Source of the DNA: Coriaria nepalensis
Taxonomy: Eukaryota; Streptophyta; Magnoliopsida; Cucurbitales; Coriariaceae
Assembly: GCA_027186245.1 (NCBI GenBank)
Contig: CP114496.1
Coordinates: 9,971,001-10,035,000, forward strand
DNA: 64,000 nucleotides
Direction: 5' to 3'
Position numbers and translations under genes: made by a program. Shown here piece by piece: positions 1-12,834 of this stretch (positions are counted from its first letter, which is position 1; the number at the start of each line of letters is the position of its first letter). Under the pieces are notes generated by a model. That model made no database searches, was not told the DNA's origin, and saw nothing but the letters and a program-made list of their open reading frames with translations.

Positions 1-387
1 TATTGCTATTTTCTTAGAAACTGTTTGATACAGGTAGCTGGTGGAAAAAAGTTTTTCCGGTTCTAAATATACTTTCCTCTAATACCTGTCTTATATTCAG
101 AGTCTTCAATAATATTTAGGACTCACCAACGAATCTAGTAAGAATATGGAAGGACAATCAAACTTTATCTTTTCAAATAAACACATTTTTGAACCCTACT
201 TCTACATTTTGAATATCGGTCAATTTTTAGGGTTTGGCTGAAAGATTTACAAGCCAAACTTTGTCGACTTCTTACTATGTATATGGTAACCCATGGTTTT
301 TATGTAGGTACGAGTGGTCATCAACAACAGTATCTAATTCAACATCAATATGTATCGTTCCTGAGAATCATTTTGAAGATTGTGTTG
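1..387 (+). other. 5' leader / upstream intron of the NFRKB-like gene
   Basis: No coding exon is recognised here. A TTAGGGTTT motif (about 226-234) resembles a plant telo-box. A pyrimidine-poor TTTTATGTAG|G (about 298-308) could be the acceptor of a 5'UTR intron ending just before the leader of the next gene. The reading frame is open upstream of the chosen ATG at 388 (another ATG at 277), but family members start at the MAADQRRKRL motif, so the upstream part is treated as leader. The true transcription start may lie outside the window. Confidence 0.4.
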
Positions 388-3300
388 ATGGCAGCTGATC
401 AACGAAGAAAGAGATTGAATTCTTCCAGCATTATGCGATACAATTTTAGGGAACATTATAGAGCAGAAAAGAAGAGTTTGGGATTTCTACAAAATGATGC
501 AAACTTAAGTGCTCATATATCTGTGGAGTGGGATCGGAATAAAAAGAAGGTTGTTGCCAAAGCGGAACAGATTGGCATAGGGTGGAGAGATTCGAGACCC
601 TTTGTTGATTCTGTTCCTAATTTCCCTGGTATCTTGGCTGATGTAATCTCTATTCCTCGTGAAATTTTTGAGTTGGAAAATTTGAAAGAGGTTCTTACAT
701 ACGAGGTAATACATTTTATGGTTGGTTATCTGTATCTCTGAAATAAACTTCTCTTCTTATTTCTTTTCCTTTCATCATGGAGTTCCTTACAGGTCTGGCA
801 GACTTATATTTCAGAAAATGAAAGAAACTATCTCATGAATTTTCTTCCGAGAGGATCCGAGATGGAACAAGTTGTGGAGTCATTACTTTCTGGGGATGAA
901 TTTCACTTCGGAAACCCTTTTCTCAAATGGCAAGTTTTTATCACTCATATTTTGAAGCTATGTTCAGAACATACTGTGCGTATATATAAATATCTAGACA
1001 TGGGAATATGAGTAACCTTGCATAAAGTAGTCGTCTCGCTCTTGTACTCATCCGCGCTCAGTGGTTTACATTTTTCCTTCTGTCTACCAATTCTCTGATA
1101 TTTTTTTTTAATTGCCCCATCATTCCCTATTTTGCAAAGTACTCCTCTAAGCCTTCAAAAGTTGTCAGATTATCAACATTTGGGCATTCCATTGTAGATA
1201 AAGAGTATAGACTTTGTTATGGGCCCATTTGAGTTGGTTATTTTTCTCATTGCAGTCTTGCACCTAGAGATCACAATTTACTTTTTGTCTTATAGTAAAT
1301 TCCAAGAATTAGGTTTTTCGTAATATTTACTTTAGGCTTCCTTATTATCCTTCTTAGTAATGGTAAAGGCGTTTTTACAAACTTATCAAATTATATCATT
1401 TCATCAAAGAAATAATTTTCTCATTGTGAAATGGTTTTATCAAAAGAATAATCTTCTATTATAGTCAATAGAATGAGTGTGTACTTAAGAGTTAACTTTT
1501 ATTTGTACATATGCCTGCAGGGGCACGTCACTTTGCTCAGGCGACCTCCACCCTGATGCAGTTCTTCACCATGAACGGTGCCGAAGGGCTGAAAAAAATT
1601 CATACTACTTAGGGTTACAGAACTATCATAATGAGTAAGTGAACTATTCTACCCTTCACATTGTGATCTTGGCAAACTATTTATACCAGCTCTATATCTG
1701 ATTGGTCAAAGAAGTACTGTTTATATGGTTGCTGTGTTTTTATTCTTCTTTTGGTAGTATAATTGGATATCTATTGGACTTGAAGGAGAGATGTGCAAAC
1801 TGCAAAGATCCAGAAAAGGAAATCATACAAAGAGCTTGGAGGTGACTCCCTCTTTTTCTTTTTTCTTTTTTCAATAGCTTCAGACGTTCCTTTTTAACAC
1901 AAATTGAAACTTTCTGCTTGTTATTTGTGCAACCTAAGTAATGGCTAAGGTTAGGATGTGACTTCAAGAGTTGGTTCTATTTATACTTCTTTGGTTAGAT
2001 CCTCACAAGTTTAAGTATGTGCTTCATTGTTAAATAGGAAGGATTAGGGGTTGTGGCGGGTAGGGGCATGCGGTTTAGGAGACGCTAGCCACCTTGAGGA
2101 AAGTTACAAGGGGGTGATACTATGTGTATATTAGGTTTGAAATTGTGACCTGACCTTTAGTTGTCACGTTAATGTTGGTTATTAAGCCATTAGCCTTTAT
2201 TCAGAATTGTTGGCTGGTTGATGCAATCAGGAGGGACTGGGCAGGGGTGTTCGAGACTGGCTGATTAGTTTTCCACTTTAGGAAGATTTCAGTTATTATG
2301 AATTTTTTATTATATGAATCCAACCTAGGCTGGGAGATTTTGTGGATGCTCATATCTAACATAATTCGATGTTGGAAATCTAATAATTGATCTTCTATAA
2401 TACTTTATAGTGGCTGGTAAATATTTTCTCAGTTTGATCTCATTTACTCAGTTGAATTTTCCATTTTAATCAAGGAGGGAAAAACAAAAGAAAATCATGA
2501 AGAATCTCATGTTGGGTTGTTAGCATTCTCAATGCTTGATGTACATTGTTGAGTCAGTTTTCTAATGGTTTGAAAACCTCTGGAACAATTGGTAACTTAA
2601 AATAGTATCAAAGCACAAGTTTGGGGTTCAATTACACTAGCTGCCTTATTTGTTATTTATGCATATTATATGCTTCTATTTGTGATAGTTTGCCATTAGT
2701 TTGCATGTGCAAGGCCCAAATTGTTATTGGATTTTAGGAGCTTGCACTTGTGGGGAGGATTAGCATTCTCAATGCTTGATCTACATGTTTAGTCTGTATT
2801 ATAACAGTTCGAACTCTTAGGACAGTTAATAATTAACATGAATTGAATTTTCTGCAGGTCAAGAAACAATGTGGAGCAAAGGGACTCCTCGCTAGCAAAT
2901 GAATGCAGATTTCATGATCCTGGGGGCAGTGTCACAGCTACATCAGAATCTAGTTCTTGGGCTGCAGATGAGAAAGCATGTAGTAGTGATAACGAGACAT
3001 CAATAATGAAGGGTGGAGAACTTCCAACTAGGTAACGGAGCTCTCACGTGCAAGTTCATTTATTTTTCTTGTCTCGTAATTGTGAACTTTCTTAAAGAGA
3101 GACAGTACAAACATTACTTCATTCCAAATGAGATTGAAAAAACTAGCAACTTGATATCATTGAATAATGAGCTGGTCTTATTAGTTGACAGTTATGGTTT
3201 TCAGGGCATCCAGGAAAGGTTTCATGAAAGACAAGTCCAGAGATTTATTTGTCGCTTCAGATAAAGTGCCTAATGTGGGAGCAAAAACAAGAAAAGGGGA

Positions 3301-6280
3301 TAAAGTACTCAAGCGTAACATTCAGTGTAGCGATGGCAACAAATACATGTCATATTTCAAGGTTGGATGCTATTTTGGCACGTATTAGATTGTGTAAGAG
3401 CTTTAGATTGGATATGACCATCTAATCTAATTGTAATTGTTTATTAAGATCATCTATCATTAACTGCTGCATGATGAGTGCATCTGTTTGTCTTTTATCT
3501 AAGCACTCTGCCTAGAAGCCTATCTGGCCTTGCACGTTCCGTTTGCTACCCAATCAGATATATTATTCTACAACTGTTTGTAGTTAATCTTGTCATCAAT
3601 GACTAACATAGGATAAAACATTGGATTGCTGCTTATAACGAAAAAATAAAGTAAAATATTAAATATTGGATTGCTGTCAAATTGATTCTGATTGGAGTAA
3701 ATGAATAGTAGTGAATTTTTGGGAGGAATTAAATCACCTGTATTAGGTGTTTATACTTGTTTCCGAATTATCTTTCTTCATTTTCCTAGTTTTCGAGAAA
3801 TTTTCAACTATAGTATTCCATATGATGCTAATTCTTCAGATACACTTCCCTGTTTCTGTTTACATTTATGTACCTATACTTGCAACAAACTTTGCATTCC
3901 AATAATATACTTTTTCTGGGGGTAGAGGGTGGAAACAACTCTGTTCCTGTAATAATGAGTATAGTGGTTGTTGTTTAGTAATCAATCTGCAGCATTGTAT
4001 TCAAAACCTCTGCAATTTTAGCCTGAGAAACAATATGTTAAGTTTCCCTACACAGGATTTTATTTTTTGTCATTAATTTGAAAGGACATGGTGTTGGGGG
4101 AGTTGGTCTAATACTGGTACTGTATCTTAAAATACTTCAGATTAGCAAGAAGCAGCATCAACTTGTTAAGAATATGAAGCAGTCTGGTAAAAGCATTCAG
4201 TCAAGGTCTCTTAACCAAGTTTTGGGTAGCATTGATGGTTTTCTTGTACAGCCATATGTACGATTTGTGGAGGAAGAACATAAGAAGCTGCATGAGCATT
4301 GGTCAGTATGTTTCTATGTGTGTATGTGTTGTATCGAAGCATGTTTTCTTGAAACCTTGGAGTAACCTTCTGCAGTCTCGCTCATATTTTAGTTTTTCAC
4401 TGCAGGCTGCAATTAGCAAAAAATCTTATTCCACTTGCATATGCAAATTGGAGAGAAATTCATTTACAGAGACGACAAGTAACTAAATTATTGGAACAAG
4501 ACATGAAAGACAGAAAAAAGTTGTCGGTGGTTTGTGATCCTACTTCTGTGCTTCCCCTTCCTCTCCCCCTCCCCCCCCCCCCCCCCCCCTTTTTCCTTCA
4601 TATCTTTAAACTTACATGTTAGAGTAATCCGACTATCCAACTGTTTCACTTACCTGTTCTGTGCTCCATTGGTGACGCTGTTTCTATTAATTGTTAAATT
4701 GATATTGGATTCAGGATGAGTTCAGCGAAAATCAGGAGAGCATACTTGCAGATTTGAAGGATAATGAAGAGTCGGACCACCTGGCGATAACTGAAGATGA
4801 TGAATCAACCAAATCATTGGAACAAGGCATGACAGACAGACAAAACTTGCTGGTGGTTTGTAATTCTGCTTCTGCTCTTTTGATTTCTTTTTCCATTTCC
4901 TTTGTCCCTTCTCTATAAACATGTGTAAGTAGTCTAATTAGTTGTTTATTTACCTGGTTTGTGTTCCATTGGTGGCGTTATGCTTTGTGATTGTTTGCTT
5001 GTTATTTGGTTCAGGATGAGGATGCTGAACACCATGCTAATGTACTTGAGGATTGGAAGGATAATGAACTGACAGATGGCATTTCTTCGACTGAAGATGA
5101 TGAAGAATCCGTTCCTACCTCTCCATATGATCAATGTCAAATGCATGTTATAGGTGGTAATGCATTTAATTCCATGGATCTGGATTCAAAAAATTATCAC
5201 TCCCAAAAGTCAGATACTAGTCATGACGAAGAATCTGGATCCTTGGGAAATGCTATGCCTGAAGATGTTTCAGCCAGCCAGGGAGTGCCTTTATCGTCTG
5301 CTGGAGATGCAATGCCAGCAGCAAGGATACCAGGTTCTTATTATGATTCTTCTGCTGACCATGAAGACACCTCTGCCAGTGGTTTGTCCCCTGCTCAGTC
5401 TCTAGTTGGTGAAGAGCAACAAAGACAATTGATTGACCTGGAATCTAACTTGCATGGACAGGATGATGGGGAATTTTTGATGCGTAGACAAGCAGATGCT
5501 AGCACCTTTGGTCTGGATCGAAACCAAGATAAAACTGAGTTACTCCATCCTTTATTTGAGAGGCAGGGGATGTTATCCTACCATCATGAGGAGAGACGGA
5601 CACAATTAAATTTTGAGGTGCCAAGCAGTAACTTGTTGGAAGCCAGTAAGTATTCAATGCATTTCCAGGACCAGCTGAATCCATCCCTACTACTGGATCG
5701 GGGACAAAAGAGGGAGGATGAGATTTTTGTGCAGCAAAATGCATCTGTTGATACTTACCCTAACGGTGGTAGATACTTGGTTCCAAGGCAGGAACCCTTG
5801 ATGCCAGTTAATATGCAGGAGTGGGCTCTCGGTTCTGTTGGCATATCTGCTCCTCTCCAATCTGGCATAAACGGTGGGCGTTTGGTGGGGCAGGACTGGT
5901 TTTCGGCTGGGCATCAAGCTTGTAGTGGTTGGAGTGGGCCAAACAGTATTACTGTTCCAATTCAGCAGATCGGTAGTGGAGGCAGTGCTGACCAGAGCTT
6001 ATTCAGCGTTGTATCAACCCAATTGCATCCTAGTAATTCAGTGGGACCTACACAGCAGTTTATTTCATCGAGGAGCCATGTAATGATGAGCGGGGATATT
6101 CCCAGGATGAGCACTGCTAGTCTACCACAGACATCTCATCTGCTTGATTACTTGGGTGGGCATGATGCAGCTACTACTTCCTTGATACCCAATGATATGG
6201 GGTGGATGGGCATGCAACACCAGAATTCTAGTTTAAATGATCCGATGGAGAAACCGTATTTGAGAACATGGAATCAGTGA
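388..6280 (+). CDS. NFRKB / INO80G-like nuclear protein, 10 exons, 891 aa
   Basis: Predicted plant homologue of nuclear factor related to kappa-B-binding protein, a subunit (INO80G) of the INO80 chromatin remodeller in animals. Role in plants is inferred from family. Exons: 388-705, 793-929, 1521-1634, 1758-1841, 2858-3031, 3205-3361, 4141-4301, 4406-4529, 4715-4855, 5015-6280; they sum to 2676 nt, exactly in frame. The start MAADQRRKRL is the family start. Residues about 85-160 (FELENLKEVL, then EVWQTYISENER and FHFGNPFLKW) match the N-terminal DEUBAD-like region. A basic middle follows (KYMSYFKISKKQ, SIQSRSLNQVLG). The last exon encodes a ~420-residue acidic then Gly/Ser/Gln-rich tail ending MGWMGMQH...TWNQ, probably disordered. 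Intron 2 has a GC donor, and exon 9 seems to come from an internal tandem duplication. Next to the DUF3754 gene, as I recall in Arabidopsis (At5g13950/At5g13940). Confidence 0.9.
930..1520 (+). other. GC-AG intron (intron 2 of the NFRKB-like gene)
   Basis: Exon 2 ends ...CTCAAATG and the intron starts GCAAGT; the acceptor is CCTGCAG before GGGCACG. Only this donor makes the Trp codon TG|G and keeps the frame of the conserved KWGTSLCSGDLHPD stretch. GC-AG introns are a rare U2 class, and the AATG|GCAAGT context fits the strong consensus they usually have. Confidence 0.75.
4491..5100 (+). repeat. Diverged intragenic tandem duplication creating exon 9
   Basis: Two units of about 300 bp. The first begins near 4491 (TTGGAACAAGACATGAAAGA, end of exon 8), the second near 4817 (TTGGAACAAGGCATGACAGA, end of exon 9). 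Each contains an exon end, a GTTTGTRAT intron start, a related intron, TTCAG|GATGAG, and an acidic exon start with KDNE...TEDDE. Exon 9 is therefore a hybrid of duplicated exon 10 start and exon 8 end. Confidence 0.75.
4571..4589 (+). repeat. Poly-C tract in intron 8
   Basis: A run of 19 C inside a C/T-rich stretch of intron 8. The length is likely unstable and error-prone in assembly. Confidence 0.8.
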
Positions 6281-7561
6281 GGAGTCAGTATTTTGGCCTT
6301 TGCTGACTTGAGGTAACAATGAATAAGCTTGGTTTGAAGAAACAAGATGTATCTGATGGAAAATTCACAATTTTGATTAGAAAAAATGAAGATTGAAGGA
6401 TTGTGGGGATTTACAGCAGTTGATTGATACACAGAACTGGAAATGATGGGGTTCTTTTGTACATACATATACAAGAGCCCGCACAGCACACACTGTGTAT
6501 GTTCTAGATGTTAGGCAGGTGGGACGGAAATTAATGTGGACAAATTGGGAAGATCCAGACATCTCTCATATGTAATGTGAGGTATAGTTTTGCAAAATCT
6601 TAGTTTAATTGGGGAAATATTATTCAATAATGTTGGAGCAGATGGTTACAAGAATTGTGCACTCATGATATATTTTTCTTTACAGTGTTGAGATTTTATA
6701 TTTATATTTATATATATTTTATGATTTAAAAGATTAATGCCCACCCTCTCCACTCTAAAGGCTCTGATGGTAGGGAGGAGAGCTGAATGTTTGTTGTTGT
6801 GCGATGAATTTCTAATGCTTTTTAGGCCACACTGACTCAGATGAGAACTGGGTTACTCCTCAATAATCACAGATGATTGATTAAACAGAAGCAGTGGATT
6901 GTAATGTATATCCTATCCTCGCCATCGGACAATCCACTCGATCTATTAACGCTTAAACTCGTAATCAAATCCGTAGATGAAACAAACTCGCATAAATATA
7001 TTAAAGAAAAATGAATGAATCTAAAGTTGGCGGTAATTTCAAGCTTGAGCTACAAGAATATACCAAAAGAGGTATGTATGTATGTATGTATGTATGTATG
7101 TATGTATGTATGTATGTATGTATGTATGTATGTATGTATGTATGTATGTATGTATGTATGCATGTATGTATGTATGTATGCATGTATGCATGTATGCATG
7201 TATGCATGTATGCATGTATGCATGTATGCATGTATGTATGTATGTATGTATGCATGTATGCATGCATGTATGTATGTATGTATGTATGTATGTATCGACT
7301 TGTTATCATCTTCAAAACAAAAAGAGTAATTAAGCCAACGGGAAACGGAAGATATATTTGGAGGCAGTTTTTGTTCGATTCAGAGAACAGTTACAAGTTT
7401 CGGGCAGTCAAAGCGATTCCAGACAAGAGAAAAAGAAAGTTGTAACACAGGGCTATATCAATGGCTGCTCCTGATTTATTCCAAAACCCTATCCAATTCC
7501 GCATCCGCCTCTGATTCAGAATACTTCACCTCTTCTCTTGTTGTTGCAGTTGCAGAGAGTC
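6281..7561 (+). other. Intergenic: 3'UTR, microsatellite and upstream region of the DUF3754 gene
   Basis: From 6281 the 3'UTR of the NFRKB-like gene probably runs to about 6650-6720, where the sequence turns AT-rich. The TATG microsatellite occupies 7073-7295. Between 7300 and 7561 the leader of the next gene is expected; TTGTTGTTGCAG just before 7550 could be a 5'UTR intron acceptor. No other gene is seen. Confidence 0.5.
7073..7295 (+). repeat. (TATG)n microsatellite with CATG interruptions, 223 bp
   Basis: About 55 tetranucleotide units, perfect TATG at both ends and a central part where TATG alternates with CATG. The unit length makes all frames open as periodic peptides on both strands; these are not genes. 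Confidence 0.97.
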
Positions 7562-10500
7562 ATGGAACACGGCCACAAGGAACTCATTCGACTGGAGCGC
7601 GAATCCGTCATTCCTATCATGAAGCCCAGGATCATTATGGCCTTGGCCAACCTCATTGGTCACTTCCCTCCTTCCTCTTTACTTCCTGCTATTTTTTACT
7701 TCCCTATCCTCGTCTCTCCGCTCCTTCACTTGCTTCCATTTTCTGTTATTTTCATTTCCCCTTCTTCAGCTCTTTTTTCTTTTCTCTACTTGCGGAAAAT
7801 GGATATTGAATCCTGCAATCCCGTTGCCTTGCTCTATTGACATTTTCCTTGCTGTGTAGAACATGGTTCTGATCGAGCTGAGTTCTTAAAGCTCTGCAAG
7901 AGGGTTGAATATACCATTCGAGCTTGGTATCTTTTGCAATTTGAAGACTTGATGGTATTATTTTATTTTTTGCATTATCCGTACATACTTGCTCTCCGTT
8001 TCCAATCATGTGTTTTGGCTTCTTTATCTCTTTCCTTTGAACTACAAATTCTATTTACAGCAACTCTACTCCCTTTTTGATCCTGTCCATGGAGCTAAGA
8101 AGTTGGAGCAGCAGAACCTATCCCCTGAAGAAATTGATGTACTTGAGCATAATTTCTTATCCTACTTGTTTCAGGTACTGTATAATATGCCTCACTCTTG
8201 TCTTTAACATCAATGGTATGGATGGATGGCATAAAATGGATCTTTTGTAAAATCTCTAGTGCCCATATTCTAAAAGCAGTTACGGTCACAAATCAGTGAT
8301 CCTTTAATTATTATATTCTGTCCAAATACAAAATATCACTAGGGAGAAAATTCTCGTAATTCCGACAATTTGGGCAGGTGATGGACAGAAGCAACTTCAA
8401 GATAACAACTGATGAGGAGATTGATGTTGCACATTCAGGGCAGTATCTCCTAAACCTTCCAATCACTGTTGATGAAACTAAGGTTCAAATTTAAACACTT
8501 GTTTATCATGGCTACATTCACGGTGCAACCGATGTTAGGCATGTAAGTCCTGATGTAAAGGATGTGCTCTTCTTGCTTGCTTATCCTTGTTTTGTTTTTG
8601 TTGAATATAGCTTGACAAGAACCTTCTGAAGAAATATTTTGAAGAGCATCCTCAACAGAACCTTCCAGATTTCGCTGATAAGGTATTGAAAGGAATAAAA
8701 AGCCTGAAGTCAGAATGACAAACAGTGCATTATTAAACTATCTGTTGGGGGCAATTTCCTTCTAGGATAAATATTTTCCCTCTTTTGTATAAAAAAAGGC
8801 TAACAAAATGGAGCTATATGATATAGCACATATAACTTTCAAATTTGTTGGCTTTCACCAGCAATATGAGCTCCTTATGAGGTGCTAGGGTCCTCCCCTT
8901 TTCCTTTCTGAAGTGCATCAGTTATCTTACGAATCTGGGATTACTTTTTCTTGTTGTATTTATGTTTGTTTTATCAGGCTTTTCTTCATTTTTTGTATGT
9001 GTAATATAAATGAACTACCGGAGGTATATAGAGTTTGACCAAATCTTGTCTGAACTTGAATCTTGAAGATTCCCTTGTATTCCAAGCGACTTGAAGGTTT
9101 CAAAGTTTCAGCTAGTTTTAGTAGTTGTAGTTGTAGAATTCAAAATTTCTGTGTTAATGAAATTGTTGAGATTGAGTGAAGCAGAAACTGATGCTGGAAT
9201 AACAGTTTTCATATTAGTCTTGTTAATTGTCAACTTCTAGAACATGGTTTTCTTTTCATTCATGCTGTCAAGGTTTGAAAATTTTCAGGACCTAATGGGG
9301 CAATACATCTATTTGTCAAATATAAGGTCATGAGATTGCATTGCCCCAGTATTATTTTTGTGGGCACACACAAGAAAAGAATTAAAGCTCTAATCTCTAT
9401 CATGTTTTTATTGTTAGTACATTATCTTCCGACGAGGAATTGGTTTAGATCGAACAACTGATTACTTTTTCATGGAGAAAGTTGACGTGATTATTGCTCA
9501 TCTATGGGCATATCTGTTAAGAATAACGAGGTGAGTAAATTTCTCAGGATCGATTGAGTTTTGTGTCAAAATATCATCTGATGTATAGTATTGTGTTTAA
9601 TCTCATTTGATCTCAGTATGGACCAACAATTGCAAGTCCTGCAACCACAATGCCTGCTTTTATTTTTTTGGTGGTGTTTACATTATTGTTTGGTGTTGAT
9701 TAAGTTGATAATAGAGATTATGCATCACATGCTTCAAACATTACGTTTTATATGCTTTCTTGTTTATGGGCTCACAGGCTAGGAAAGCTCCTGTCTAGAC
9801 GGTCAAGTAGACGACTCAAGAAAGATCAACAGAAGACTGATGATGTTAGCTCTGAAACAGATCAGGATGATCTATGCGTTGAACGGATACGTCTTGAAAA
9901 TATGAAACTGAGGTTTAAATATGATTTGTTTGCTTTTTTTTTTTTTTTTTTTTATTTCTTATGTAGGTAGTAACTCCTTGTATGATGCTATAGCTTTGGA
10001 TCACGTTGTATTGGTATTTTTTGTTTGTGTTTTGTTGTTTGAAGCATGCCAATGAAGTTTTAAGTCTTATATGTCTGGTAACTATTATTATGTTGTTACA
10101 TTTACATCATGCCCTCCAGTGTTCGCAATCTGCTGAGCAAGGTTACTATTCAAGAACCTACCTTTGATCGTATTATCGTTGTTTACAGGTAATGAATCAT
10201 TGATATAATTACCAAGATACAGTATTTGTTCTGAGGTTTGAACTATAAACAGTGTCCTGCATCATTGACTCAATTCAAAGTTTTTCTTTTCCTAAACCAA
10301 TATGGTATGCACCTTTTACTAAAGGTTACCTATGCTTCAACCACTTGACAATATTGAGAGAAGTGAGTAGTCGTAGTAAGATGTATGGGAGAAGAATGGT
10401 AAATGGTTCTTGCCCATGGAAGATATTTTGGGCCACCTTGTAACTGCATTTGTTGAATTTGGGAGATAATTTCTAGATTATACTTTGCATAAATGATCAT

Positions 10501-12186
10501 ATTTGTTGAATTTCTTTCTTCAATTTTTCTTTTTCTAATTATATTTTATGGTATGTGTTTCGGGGGGATAAGTTAATAATTATTCTATTGTCGTTATTAT
10601 CTGAAACTAGTGTTCAAGTATGATAATATAGTCTGTTGATGTGTTTTGGTGGTTATCTAGGAGAGCAAGTACAAAACCAGAACGGGGAATATATGTGAAG
10701 CATTTCAGAAACATTCCAATGGCTGATTTGGAAATAGTTCTTGTAAGTCACTTTGGTCTCTGTATATATCGTTTAACCTCTTGATTGTGTTCTGTATATG
10801 ATTGGTGATGTAGAGTTGGTTTTCTGTGGTACAGCCTGAGAAGAAAAATCCAGGATTGACTCCAATGGATTGGGTCAAGTTCCTTGTCTCTGCTGTTGTT
10901 GGGCTGGTATGTTTTGTAATATCAACAGTGCGCTGTTTGTTTATCGACATGTCATTGGTTTTAAATCCTTGGGTTGACATGTACTTACTGTGTCTACCTT
11001 TACAGGTTGCAGTTTTTAGCTCCCTAGAAATGCCTAATGCAGATGTTTGGGTCATGTTTGCAGTTCTTTCTACAGTGATTGGTTACTGTGCAAAGACATA
11101 CTTCACGTTAAGCTTCTTACTTTTTTATTATGATTGTTTTTCTCACTGCTAGCTCTTTCTTCCTTCTAGATGGAACCAATATAGAAACACAATAATTTTC
11201 TTTTAATGTGTACTTGGCACATGGTTATGTGTCTAGACCTCTGATCAACCATTTGTTGGATCAGCTGACTGAGAAAATCTGTCCACCTAATTTTGATTTT
11301 GACCTGATAAGATAATTATTGTTTTATCACCCTAATGCTAAAGTTGAATACTTGAATGTAATTAATACTAAAATATGAATATTGGCTGCTTCCTGTAGGT
11401 TCCAGGCAAACATGGCTGCATATCAGAATTTAATAACACAGTCCATGTATGACAAGCAGTTGGATAGTGGACGGGGTACTCTTCTACACTTGTGTGATGA
11501 TGTGATTCAACAGGAAGTAAGTGCGTAGCATATTTCTCTTCATCAGAGTATTATATTGTTAGAGGAATTTAAACTTTCTTGTTTGATAAAGGTCAAAGAG
11601 GTGATTATTTCATTCTTTATACTGATGGAACAAGGCAAAGCTACTAGACAGGTCTCCCTTTCTTTATGTCCTCCCTCCTTTTCTAAGTCCTGCTAGGCAG
11701 ACATTCTTAAAAAAAATTATAGTTGCTATATTTTTTTGTATAACTTCATGATGAGATATCAAAACAGGATCTGGACCTTCGATGTGAGGAACTGATCAAG
11801 GAAGAATTTGGAGAAAGCTGTAATTTTGATGTGGATGATGCTGTTCAAAAGCTGGAGAAGCTGGGCATTGTTTCTCGGGTTAGGACTCTACAATTTACCC
11901 TAATTTTGGGTTAAACATATCAGACTATATGCATTTCACTGAGATTTGTTTGGGAATGGGAAGCATGTATTTCACACAATGAGACATGATCTAAAAGTTC
12001 ACACTTCTGTACTTTTTTTTTCCCCCTCTCATCAAGATGTTTCTTTAAACGCACTCTTACTAATACAATTTAGTTCAGGATTCGGTGGGGCGGTACTATT
12101 GCGTTTCACTCAAACGTGCGAATGAGATCATCGGGACTACCACCGAGGAGGTTGTGATTAAAGCAAAGCAGGGTGCTGGTACCTGA
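7562..12186 (+). CDS. DUF3754 (TMEM143-like) membrane protein, 15 exons, 483 aa
   Basis: Plant member of the DUF3754 family (Arabidopsis At3g19340/At5g13940 type, often labelled 'aminopeptidase' without known catalytic motif). Exons: 7562-7658, 7860-7954, 8061-8174, 8378-8482, 8611-8682, 9418-9530, 9778-9912, 10120-10188, 10661-10742, 10835-10906, 11006-11106, 11399-11516, 11592-11651, 11768-11878, 12079-12186; total 1452 nt in frame. Start [15 protein letters not shown] fits family starts. Visible blocks are [62 protein letters not shown] and TPMDWVKF. Two hydrophobic segments, about residues 306-324 and 330-347, suggest a membrane hairpin with both large domains on one side. The tail contains [19 protein letters not shown] and [16 protein letters not shown]. 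Biochemical role unknown; organelle membrane location is only an inference from the TMEM143 relatives. Confidence 0.9.
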
Positions 12187-12834
12187 AAGTCAACCTGCAG
12201 CTGGTGATGCATTCTCATACCAAGCATCCGTAGACACCCAAGTTCCCAACTATGATCAAAGAAATTTTATATATTTTGAGTCGCTTGCCTGTAAATTCGC
12301 CCAGCTTCCTGAGTGATGCTAAAATATATAAAGTCAACACGGTAATATTTGTTCAATTTATTTGACTATACTTGTGATTTGTTCTTTTATGTATTCTCAC
12401 TCGAATATGATGGGGATGAACACGGTTAAATATCTACTTGCTTAATCTTGTGGATTTCTGTAAGAAGTTTCAGTACTAGACTTTGTGGACAGCCTAAATA
12501 AGCAGTGGTTAGAAACTCAGTTTGGTGTGTTCAGCGAAATTTTCAGCTGTTTCAATTTGTTGAGAAAATGTTTAAGTGAGGGTCGGTCGAACGGAAAGGA
12601 TCTCAACTGTACAGATGGCTGCAAGCTTTAACGGTCCCTGTCCTTACAGAGCAAGTAAGTTCTCTCCATCTTCTACATTTTCTCCCATTTCTGCGAATTT
12701 CCCCATTTTCTCCTGGTGTTCTTTATGTTCTTGGCATAGATTCTTTCCCGCTTTTAATTTTCTTTTGAAAATCGTGTTTTGATCAAAATAAGCTTAGGAA
12801 CTAACTTCATAGGTGTGTTACCTTCTTCTGAGGC
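12187..12834 (+). other. 3'UTR of the DUF3754 gene and border of the TE block
   Basis: The 3'UTR probably ends near 12420. Apart from the short orphan exon at 12615, nothing coding is seen. The sequence after about 12800 changes style and leads into the gypsy element. Confidence 0.4.
12615..12654 (+). pseudogene. Possible orphan first coding exon (13 codons) cut off by the gypsy element
   Basis: An ATG in a fair context is followed by MAASFNGPCPYRA and then a strong GTAAGT donor at 12655, preceded by a leader-like stretch. No second exon in frame is found before the retroelement. It may be the stump of a gene truncated by the insertion or a chance pattern. Product not recognised. Confidence 0.25.

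Noticed and set aside
277..387. Upstream in-frame ATG of the NFRKB-like gene (37 extra residues)
   Set aside because: Family members start at MAADQRRKRL (388); the extra residues include sequence around a possible splice acceptor and no family similarity.
7001..7445. Several overlapping frames rich in Tyr-Val-Cys-Met or His-Thr-Ile-Tyr
   Set aside because: They are translations of the TATG microsatellite on both strands.
7538..7561. Alternative start of the DUF3754 gene eight codons upstream
   Set aside because: It begins inside the probable intron/acceptor area TTGTTGTTGCAG; relatives start with MEH/MEK.
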